Positions 22,057 through 27,286 of a DNA stretch of 29,191 nucleotides are shown here, piece by piece. A program made the translations under genes and the position numbers. The notes under the pieces were generated by a model, which was given only the letters and a program-made list of their open reading frames with translations, was not told the origin of the DNA and searched no databases. Numbering within the stretch: the stretch's first letter is position 1; every line of letters begins with the position of its first letter. The DNA comes from a virus, in the IMG/VR virus record IMGVR_UViG_3300005613_000315, positions 1 through 29,191 of that record. One strand, given 5' to 3'.

Positions 22057-22256
22057 ATCTTAAATACGCGCAAGGTTGGAAACAAAACCAAAAGGTTCTG
22101 CAAGAATACATCGACTGGGGGGTTGTTGTATGTGGAACCCAAGAAAAGCTAGGAACTTTGAAGGATTACGTTTATGCCTTCATTGTTCTTGGCATGTTAT
22201 TTGCTGCAGTATTGTTCATCCCTTTAATGGTTGCGGTATTATATGCCCAAATATAG
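22053..22256 (+). CDS. Small membrane protein
   Basis: 67 residues. The N-terminal 40 residues are polar (MNLKYAQGWKQNQKVLQEYI). About 42-64 is a transmembrane helix (YAFIVLGMLFAAVLFIPLMV), followed by a short tail. Its ATG overlaps the preceding TGA (ATGA), so translation is coupled. Single-span early membrane protein of unknown role, possibly superinfection exclusion or membrane anchoring of replication. Confidence 0.65.
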   Translation: MNLKYAQGWKQNQKVLQEYIDWGVVVCGTQEKLGTLKDYVYAFIVLGMLFAAVLFIPLMVAVLYAQI

Positions 22257-22257
22257 T

Positions 22258-22434
22258 ATGACAAGAAAACTTAACCTTGGTCGTTATGGTATGCAGTTTG
22301 AGAGCATTGACCTTGGGGTATCCGATTGTGACTCCAGGGAAGAGGCAGAGCGTGAGATTAAGCACTGGGAGTACGATATGAGGAAGAACATCTGGGAGAA
22401 GATGCAAGTTAAAAAAGATAATAAACAGCCTTAA
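22258..22434 (+). CDS. Small hypothetical early protein
   Basis: 58 residues from the ATG at 22258 (MTRKLNLGRYGMQFESIDLG). An earlier in-frame ATG would overlap the membrane-protein gene by 26 bases. The start follows TAG by one base (TAGTATG). A beta N-terminus (KLNLGRYG..FESIDLGV) and helical C-terminus (SREEAEREIKHWEYDMRKNI) resemble small alpha/beta early proteins found in many phages. The function is unknown. Confidence 0.6.
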   Translation: MTRKLNLGRYGMQFESIDLGVSDCDSREEAEREIKHWEYDMRKNIWEKMQVKKDNKQP

Positions 22435-22443
22435 TTTAAGCTT

Positions 22444-22938
22444 ATGGCATTGAAATTTAATATTGGTGACACAAAACAAGTCACTATGAAGTACGATACT
22501 GGAAAGCCAGTAGATGGAAAGTTTGGCCCTCAATTCATGTTTGGGGTCACAGTAGACGGACAAGACGAGTATTGGTACGTTAGCCCGTTCGTTAATGGAT
22601 TGTTTGAAAGTAACAACGTACAAGCAGGAGATACCCTTACTGTTACTAGGTCAGGACAAAAGCAATACGTATACATGAAAGATGGTCAGGTACTTATGAC
22701 CAAGCCAGGGTATAGTCCAAAGCCACAACCAGCTGCACTTGGTGGTAATATGGACGACATAATGCGACGCCTAAAAACGCTTGAAACTGAGATGGCATTC
22801 GTAAAAGGTAAACTAGGCGCTACGACGCAAGAAAACGGCTCACAGTGGCAAATAGAGGCCAATAACGACGTGCCTGAGCCTGAATTCATAGGACCACCAC
22901 CAGGTGAAGAAGTGAAATTGGAAGATATACCGTTTTAA
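22444..22938 (+). CDS. ssb: SSB-like OB-fold protein with DIPF tail
   Basis: 164 residues. The N-terminal ~80 form a beta-rich OB-like domain (MALKFNIGDTKQVTMKYDTG, QFMFGVTVDGQDEYWYVSPF, AGDTLTVTRSGQKQYVYMKD). A helix at about 100-120 (NMDDIMRRLKTLETEMAFVK) may oligomerise the protein. The acidic end VKLEDIPF matches the conserved C-terminal tip of bacterial SSB, which recruits host replication and repair enzymes. It probably coats single-stranded phage DNA. No host-type SSB domain is obvious, so the family is divergent. Confidence 0.7.
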   Translation: MALKFNIGDTKQVTMKYDTGKPVDGKFGPQFMFGVTVDGQDEYWYVSPFVNGLFESNNVQAGDTLTVTRSGQKQYVYMKDGQVLMTKPGYSPKPQPAALGGNMDDIMRRLKTLETEMAFVKGKLGATTQENGSQWQIEANNDVPEPEFIGPPPGEEVKLEDIPF

Positions 22939-22974
22939 TTGGTCAGGGTCTCTTTCGAGAGGCCCACATATACT

Positions 22975-23040
22975 CGCTCCTCAAGGTTTTTTTCTCTCCA
23001 CAACCATCTTCATACGCACATACTATATGCTTGGGGAGCG
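22975..23040 (+). promoter_or_regulatory. Possible Shine-Dalgarno-sequestering stem
   Basis: 22975-22985 (CGCTCCTCAAG) can pair over 11 bases, one G-U, with 23030-23040 (CTTGGGGAGCG). The right arm holds the GGGGAG ribosome-binding site of the gene starting at 23046. A separate GGG-TCTC/GAGA-CCC hairpin (22946-22967) lies just upstream. Confidence 0.4.
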
Positions 23041-23045
23041 GATAT

Positions 23046-23300
23046 ATGAAAATCACAGAAGCACAAATTAGACATGTGGCTAACAGTCGTCCTGGTAGCG
23101 CTGAAGATAATACAAGCTTCCTCATTGCTTTTTATGAAGTAGTGTGCCAAAGTAGAAATATAGACACTTCTTGGGAAAACATTAAATGCATCATGCGTGA
23201 ATACAAGCCTGAAAACGTTGTGCGAAAAAGAAGAAAATACATCGAATCGAACGAACATCAGTTACACAAAGAAGAAGAATACAGACTAAATTATTCTTAA
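23046..23300 (+). CDS. Hypothetical early protein
   Basis: 84 residues from the ATG at 23046, set by GGGGAG 7 bases upstream (an ATG 5 codons earlier lacks one). Helical throughout: KITEAQIRHVANSRPGSAED, SFLIAFYEVVCQ, and the basic YKPENVVRKRRKYIES. The PENV-x-RKRR pattern with an N-terminal helical domain is seen in small phage proteins of unknown role. DNA or RNA binding is possible. Confidence 0.6.
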   Translation: MKITEAQIRHVANSRPGSAEDNTSFLIAFYEVVCQSRNIDTSWENIKCIMREYKPENVVRKRRKYIESNEHQLHKEEEYRLNYS

Positions 23301-23309
23301 CACCACCAC

Positions 23310-23435
23310 ATGAACGAATATCTGTTATGTGCTGCTTCCATCTTTTTACTCCTGGTGTTTTTTATTTACATGGAAATTAGACACGAAGCATGTATAAGTG
23401 CCCCAGAGATTTACCAAGAATACTTCCAAAATTAA
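23310..23435 (+). CDS. 41-residue single-TM protein
   Basis: MNEYLLCAASIFLLLVFFIY forms one transmembrane helix, then a polar tail (MEIRHEACISAPEIYQEYFQ). It fits exactly between two genes and its TAA is followed after one base by the next ATG. No Shine-Dalgarno. Likely an inner-membrane peptide with its tail in the cytoplasm or periplasm. Confidence 0.6.
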   Translation: MNEYLLCAASIFLLLVFFIYMEIRHEACISAPEIYQEYFQN

Positions 23436-23436
23436 T

Positions 23437-23772
23437 ATGTCAGGAAAAACATCAAGAACTAAGGGACACAACTTTGAAAGAGAAATCCGAAAGAAACTTA
23501 AAAAAATCTTTCCCAACTGTGAAACATCACGATATAGCTCAAGAGAAATGGATGATCTTTGCGTAGATCTAGTAGATACAGCACCATTCCATTTTCAATG
23601 TAAGGCTTGGAAGTCTGCACCTAACTTGCATCAAGAACTCAAAAAAATGCCAGATGACATACTCTTCAATGTTGTAATGCACAAAAGGCCTAACCAAGGA
23701 ACTGTAGTAGCCATGTCTCTGGAAGACTTTATAGAAATATTACAAATGCTTAAAAGCGAAAAAATAATATGA
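23437..23772 (+). CDS. PD-(D/E)XK nuclease, resolvase-like
   Basis: 111 residues from the ATG at 23437. The open frame reaches a GTG at 23398, but that overlaps the TM-protein gene. Pattern: KGHNFEREIRKKLKK (E14), then DDLCVDLVD (D44) and FHFQCKAWK (Q54-x-K56), the order of an Hjc-like or endonuclease-VII-unrelated PD-(D/E)XK fold. The usual Glu of ExK is Gln, which some resolvases tolerate. Likely resolves branched DNA in replication or before packaging. Confidence 0.6.
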   Translation: MSGKTSRTKGHNFEREIRKKLKKIFPNCETSRYSSREMDDLCVDLVDTAPFHFQCKAWKSAPNLHQELKKMPDDILFNVVMHKRPNQGTVVAMSLEDFIEILQMLKSEKII

Positions 23773-23963
23773 GCCACCAAAAAGGCCAGGGGGGCCGTAA
23801 AACCACCATTAAAGCACACGAGCACCAAATAAACAAAGGACATCTGATTGAATGTTCTAAGTGTAAAATTCTTCGCACCCGCATGGTAGAAGATTGTCCA
23901 GTTTGTAAGTTCAACGAATTAGGGCAAGTTACAAAAGGGGCTATGGGTAGATTTCACAGGTAA
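23769..23963 (+). CDS. Zinc-ribbon protein
   Basis: 64 residues. Basic N-terminus (MSHQKGQGGRKTTIKAHEHQ), then CSKCKILRTRMVEDCPVC, a C-x2-C ... C-x2-C ribbon, and a tail ending GRFHR. Its ATG overlaps the nuclease stop (ATGA). Basic ribbon proteins of this kind often bind DNA or RNA polymerase. The function here is unknown. Confidence 0.65.
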   Translation: MSHQKGQGGRKTTIKAHEHQINKGHLIECSKCKILRTRMVEDCPVCKFNELGQVTKGAMGRFHR

Positions 23964-23973
23964 ACTGCAAGAG

Positions 23974-23993
23974 CCCACCATACGGTGGGTTTT
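23974..23993 (+). terminator. Terminator-like hairpin before the last early genes
   Basis: CCCACC-ATAC-GGTGGG followed by TTTTGT. The stem is GC-rich but the T-run is short, so termination is probably partial. GGAGG of the next gene begins 3 bases later, so the hairpin could also affect translation. Confidence 0.55.
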
Positions 23994-24006
23994 GTGGAGG
24001 TGACCT

Positions 24007-24222
24007 TTGATTCGCATTACATGCTACTGCTCTTGTGGTGCTACTAGCTGGACCACAGAATACGACGACGGCAAAGAACGTTTCATTCACAAGGAAGGTG
24101 TGGCGGACGATTGCTCTGACTGCGACAAGCAAGTAAGTCAAGGTGACTCCTACCCTGACAACACCTTCAAGCGTGCCATGCGCAACGTAACACCACTCAA
24201 GCCCAAGAAGGGTTTCAGATGA
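24007..24222 (+). CDS. Cys-rich zinc-binding protein, TTG start
   Basis: 71 residues starting at TTG with a strong GGAGG six bases upstream. CYCSCG near the N-terminus and CSDC at about 36-39 form a likely zinc site. The C-terminus is basic (RNVTPLKPKKGFR). It is in a cassette visibly richer in GC and C-ending codons than its surroundings. The function is unknown. Confidence 0.65.
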   Translation: MIRITCYCSCGATSWTTEYDDGKERFIHKEGVADDCSDCDKQVSQGDSYPDNTFKRAMRNVTPLKPKKGFR

Positions 24223-24401
24223 GCAATAATCACACGTGTGGCGGAAGTCTCACCAACATGAAGACACATGTTGATGGCAACAAAGCAGTCATCACATTCA
24301 TCTGCCTGAAGTGTCAGCACAAGATTGAGCGTGTCTACTGGGCCAGTCCGATCTACCACAAGGAGGGGAACCAATGCACCAAGATCCTGACCATGCAATG
24401 A
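24219..24401 (+). CDS. Zinc-ribbon-like protein
   Basis: 60 residues: MSNNHTCGGSLTNMKTHVDG, then KAVITFICLKCQHKIERVYW. One Cys near the start with CLKC and a late Cys could bind zinc. The ATG overlaps the previous TGA (ATGA). Part of the four-gene cassette of tiny proteins with strong ribosome-binding sites. Confidence 0.6.
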   Translation: MSNNHTCGGSLTNMKTHVDGNKAVITFICLKCQHKIERVYWASPIYHKEGNQCTKILTMQ

Positions 24402-24457
24402 TGGTGTTTACCATTCTGGCATTCATTGCCAGCGCACTGTATCTGGTGTCGCTATGA
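24374..24457 (+). CDS. 27-residue membrane peptide
   Basis: MHQDPDHAMMVFTILAFIAS followed by ALYLVSL: a short polar start and one transmembrane helix. The start has a perfect AGGAGG 7 bases upstream and lies within the end of the preceding gene. Its TGA overlaps the next ATG. The strong signal and tight packing make it likely real despite its size. Confidence 0.6.
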   Translation: MHQDPDHAMMVFTILAFIASALYLVSL

Positions 24458-24603
24458 TTCCCAGATGCTTCAAGTGTGGTAAACCCATGAGTACCCACAG
24501 AATTGTTTCCAACGGACACGGTGAACTTCGCGTCACCTACAAGTGCCACCCATGTAAAGAGGAAACCCTCCAGGTATCCCACCACAAGGTCAAGAAGAAG
24601 TAA
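24454..24603 (+). CDS. 49-residue zinc-ribbon protein
   Basis: MIPRCFKCGKPMSTHRIVSN opens the protein, and KCHPCKEETLQVSHHKV near the end closes a C-x2-C ... C-x2-C ribbon. Ends with KVKKK. ATG overlaps the TGA of the membrane peptide. It is the last clear gene before the early-operon terminator. Confidence 0.65.
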   Translation: MIPRCFKCGKPMSTHRIVSNGHGELRVTYKCHPCKEETLQVSHHKVKKK

Positions 24604-24670
24604 ATGGCCACGAGGTTTTTATGTCCGTTTCCTCGCCAAAAAAAACGGGCACCAATTCAACAAATAAAAT

Positions 24671-24697
24671 ACCAGCGTGATTAAGACGCTGGTTTTT
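24671..24697. terminator. Bidirectional terminator between early and lysis operons
   Basis: Perfect 8-bp stem ACCAGCGT/ACGCTGGT, loop GATTAAG, followed on the + strand by TTTTT. On the - strand it is followed by ATTTTATTT, so it can end transcription from both sides. It separates the converging early (+) and lysis (-) genes. Confidence 0.85.
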
Positions 24698-24700
24698 ACA

Positions 24701-24789
24701 TTGACGGTTCCGACAACGTCAACTGGCCTAAACCTTCGCGCACACTAGTGCCACAAACGTTTTTTTGAACCACTTAGGGCCACGTGAGG
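24701..24789. other. Short intergenic region between converging operons
   Basis: Contains a TTGACG-N10-CGTCAA inverted repeat at 24701-24722 and a run of seven T on the + strand near 24760. No plausible gene. The repeat may add to termination of the lysis operon. Confidence 0.4.
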
Positions 24790-24936
24790 TTAAGCTTTAG
24801 CAATACCTGCTCGGAGTGTCATTACTGACAGTCCTTGTAGTATAAGCTCATTGTCCTGAGTCAGCAAGCCCAAAATGATCATGAGCGCACCAACTATGTA
24901 GGTTTTCTTCCCCTTAAGGAGCTCCAATAGTTTCAT
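24790..24936 (-). CDS. Small holin-like membrane protein
   Basis: 48 residues: MKLLELLKGKKTYIVGALMI followed by ILGLLTQDNELILQGLSVMT. A basic start and TM helix at about 12-26, then an amphipathic helix ending LRAGIAKA. The LLKGKKTYI pattern with one TM and a second short helix is common in small lysis-region proteins of phages. It is the last gene of the lysis operon, 5 bases after the protease gene. No Shine-Dalgarno. Confidence 0.6.
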   Translation of the reverse strand: MKLLELLKGKKTYIVGALMIILGLLTQDNELILQGLSVMTLRAGIAKA

Positions 24937-24941
24937 ACTTT

Positions 24942-25796
24942 TTATATAAATGGTAGAAACCCTGTTCTTAGGTACTCACTATATTCCCTAAGTTTAGGTA
25001 ATCTTCCATGGTTAGTTAAATACAAGTTTGCAAATGTTACTGGGTTCAATGATCTGATATCGAGGCTAAACTGCATCGCATGTCCAATGTAAAAACGTTT
25101 AGACAGCACCTTGATGGAATCATCATAGCTATCGAAAATCACCAAACTACCATCTTTGTTTACCCTAAGCAAAGTAACAGCATGATTTATGTTTTGATCT
25201 GTATAGTCATACACACCATTCTTAGGAGCCTTCCAAGCCATCACCGTTACCTGCAAAGGCCCATATATTAATGCTTCTGATAACTGCTCCCTAGATAGCC
25301 CATTCCACCCGACCCACTCATATGAAACTTCATAACTGTCACGTATAATTTTTGCTCTACCCTTTAAGGGAGTGTGTGGATATTGAATACTTCCATAATA
25401 GTCAGGAACTCGCTGATAATATTTCTCCTTAGATTTTCTGTCCCAGTAATAATCCTCCTCAAGCAAAAAACCATCATTACGAATAGAGTCAGCAACTCTC
25501 TTTAAGGTGTTTCCCTTACCTGGTATTGTGCCACTCATTTTGGCAGTGAATCTGTCAGAAAAATTAACCTCAAAGTTGTATCTCCTTTTAAAGATTATCT
25601 CCAAACAATTAAGGGCAGAAAAAGTAACACAAGCCCAAGTATCTTGATATGTACCAACTTGTTTTTCAAACTCAGGTAAAAACGGTGTCCAATCTCCATT
25701 TTTTTCTAACACTTTTTTCTCCAGCGAACCAAAATGGTAATCCTTTGGATCTGGTAGACTATCCACCAAACCATAGTTAACTTTTTTTCTGGGCAT
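24942..25796 (-). CDS. Papain-like cysteine protease (candidate lysin)
   Basis: 284 residues. Papain-fold order: oxyanion Gln and nucleophile in YQDTWACVTFSALNC (Q51, C56), a long middle, then NINHAVTLL (H205) and FDSYDDS (D222 region) as the third residue. No signal peptide. Phage lysis genes usually encode muramidases, amidases or M15/M23 peptidases, and here a protease sits between holin-like proteins. It may cut peptide cross-links, pseudopeptide or S-layer material, or a virion/host protein. The N-terminus (VNYGLVDSLPDPKDYHFGSL) resembles the start of other phage and bacterial papain-like proteins. Confidence 0.75.
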   Translation of the reverse strand: MPRKKVNYGLVDSLPDPKDYHFGSLEKKVLEKNGDWTPFLPEFEKQVGTYQDTWACVTFSALNCLEIIFKRRYNFEVNFSDRFTAKMSGTIPGKGNTLKRVADSIRNDGFLLEEDYYWDRKSKEKYYQRVPDYYGSIQYPHTPLKGRAKIIRDSYEVSYEWVGWNGLSREQLSEALIYGPLQVTVMAWKAPKNGVYDYTDQNINHAVTLLRVNKDGSLVIFDSYDDSIKVLSKRFYIGHAMQFSLDIRSLNPVTFANLYLTNHGRLPKLREYSEYLRTGFLPFI

Positions 25797-25802
25797 AAGT
25801 TA

Positions 25803-26267
25803 TTAGTTAGCTTGTTTAATTTCTACAATTTGAAAGTCTTGGGTACTTTCTTTAACTTGGTAAGTTTTAAATCTCCCCTTCACACCTATATCAAGCTCAA
25901 TGCGATATATGCCAGAAGGTAAACTTGTTGGGAGTTTCTTTGGCAGGGAGGTTACTGTGTTACAACCACTCTCTGTATATACACTAAGAGCCTCAATGAA
26001 TATGTCTGGTTGTAGATCGTATTTCTGCTTATCAACGCGGACTAGACGACTTGTAAAATCTACAGTAGTCCCATACTTTGCACAACGAGTGAATGTAAAA
26101 GTTAATTTTTCTCCAGGTACATATACTTGCTTACTCGGTTTCCATGGTGCGTCTGGATATTCAATTGGGTTTTGCTCTAAAACAAACAAGGAAAAAAGTA
26201 GTAGGCTACCTGCAAAAATGAAAGCTGTTAGTGTTTGTATGGCAAAAGCCATTCTTCTACTGCTCAT
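25803..26267 (-). CDS. Membrane-anchored protein with exposed beta domain
   Basis: 154 residues from the ATG at 26267 (TAATATG context). An N-terminal TM helix (AFIFAGSLLLFSLFVLEQ, about 14-31) is followed by a beta-rich domain (KQVYVPGEKLTFTFTRCAKY ... SGIYRIELDIGVKG) with two Cys that could form a disulfide outside the cytoplasm. Its place in the lysis operon suggests a spanin-like or holin-regulating role, though the fold is not recognised. Confidence 0.55.
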   Translation of the reverse strand: MSSRRMAFAIQTLTAFIFAGSLLLFSLFVLEQNPIEYPDAPWKPSKQVYVPGEKLTFTFTRCAKYGTTVDFTSRLVRVDKQKYDLQPDIFIEALSVYTESGCNTVTSLPKKLPTSLPSGIYRIELDIGVKGRFKTYQVKESTQDFQIVEIKQAN

Positions 26268-26268
26268 A

Positions 26269-26490
26269 TTATTTAACGACAACCGTCAATATTGCAGTTA
26301 AGAACGCTACAAGTATTGTACCAACCATTCCATAAACAATATTACGAACGGGGATGAACTGCACTAGTAAAGTGTAGAGTTTTTTAAAGTCTTGTAGATG
26401 TTTTTCAAGTTGATCTACTCTTTTAGTTAGATATTGTTTATCTCTTTTTAGCAACTCTACTTGCACATCTATACTATTTTTTTCAGACAT
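26269..26490 (-). CDS. XhlA-like coiled-coil membrane protein (holin-associated)
   Basis: 73 residues: MSEKNSIDVQVELLKRDKQY, then a coiled coil (LTKRVDQLEKHLQDFKKL) and a C-terminal TM helix (NIVYGMVGTILVAFLTAILT, about 50-70). Coiled coil plus one C-terminal TM is the XhlA/hemolysin-like layout found beside phage lysins. It likely helps time membrane opening. No Shine-Dalgarno or promoter is seen in the 18-base gap upstream. Confidence 0.65.
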   Translation of the reverse strand: MSEKNSIDVQVELLKRDKQYLTKRVDQLEKHLQDFKKLYTLLVQFIPVRNIVYGMVGTILVAFLTAILTVVVK

Positions 26491-26508
26491 AGGTCACGTG
26501 AATAAAGA

Positions 26509-27285
26509 CTAAGCATAAGGAGGAATATCATCTAAGATACCCTCTTTTGTAATACACAAATCGTAATAATCAGTTTCCGAAAGTAATGACTGATACCTTA
26601 TGCCAACCTTGCCTGCCCCAGCAGTAACAGTTGCTTTGTACACCATCGACGGCAGACCCCCAGGAACACAGGCGTACATTTCCAAAGTGGTACCGTTTCT
26701 TTTTAGAAAATAATCTTTTGTCGGGATACTTTTCCAGGCCACACTATTGTTATAGTTTATATATCCACTCTGGTATGTATCAAACCTGTTAGAACCAGAG
26801 CTACGGAAGAAATAGTACATTGTGTGATTTGTGGTTGCCTGTAGGTATGAGTTAATCCCATACCAAGAAGCAGTCGATGCGTCAGTACCATCAACAAAAA
26901 CCGCACCAAAGACCAAAACACTTGGGGCAGTGTCTCTTACTGTTCTGCGCACGCCAGCACTGGTATATCTTACAGGGTGTATACGAACCCCCCAAGAAAA
27001 GTCTCCTGCAGCTACGTCTCTAAGTATCCCCTGTGCTCTGTTGGTACCTGCAGTAATGGCGTCGCCGTTCTCATCTTTGTCTGTTTCCATTATTATGGCA
27101 TTTGATGAGGAATTGTCTGCAAAAGTCACCCCTGTTGAACACCCAACATCAAGTGCGTCCTGGAAGTCTGCCGCTGAGGGTACACCACCCCAGTCATAAC
27201 CAGTGGCCCCACCCAAATCAGGCAGAAGGCTTTCGGGCACTTTCCCTGTTGAGTCATCTAAGTAAGCGTATCCTTGTGTAGCCAT
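26509..27285 (-). CDS. Receptor-binding / fibre-tip protein
   Basis: 258 residues. N-terminus MATQGYAYLDDSTGKVPESL and LLPDLGG, a short attachment element. The body is a Gly/Tyr/Ser-rich lectin-like beta-sandwich (GVRIHPVRYTSAGVRRTVRD, NHTMYYFFRSSGSNRFDTYQ, TTLEMYACVPGGLPSMVYKA). It follows the collagen-like fibre by one base (TAATATGGC), consistent with a tip or second fibre that binds the host surface. Confidence 0.65.
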   Translation of the reverse strand: MATQGYAYLDDSTGKVPESLLPDLGGATGYDWGGVPSAADFQDALDVGCSTGVTFADNSSSNAIIMETDKDENGDAITAGTNRAQGILRDVAAGDFSWGVRIHPVRYTSAGVRRTVRDTAPSVLVFGAVFVDGTDASTASWYGINSYLQATTNHTMYYFFRSSGSNRFDTYQSGYINYNNSVAWKSIPTKDYFLKRNGTTLEMYACVPGGLPSMVYKATVTAGAGKVGIRYQSLLSETDYYDLCITKEGILDDIPPYA

Positions 27286-27286
27286 A

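Noticed and set aside
22076-22261. Alternative frame across the small membrane-protein gene
   Set aside because: The frame at 22053 has the ATGA overlap and a clear TM helix. The alternative starts inside it and has neither a start signal nor a good neighbour junction.
24604-24684. A 26-codon frame following the last early gene (MATRFLCPFPRQKKRAPI)
   Set aside because: It directly follows a stop codon, but its end lies within the first arm of the bidirectional terminator, it has no ribosome-binding site and its sequence has no protein character.
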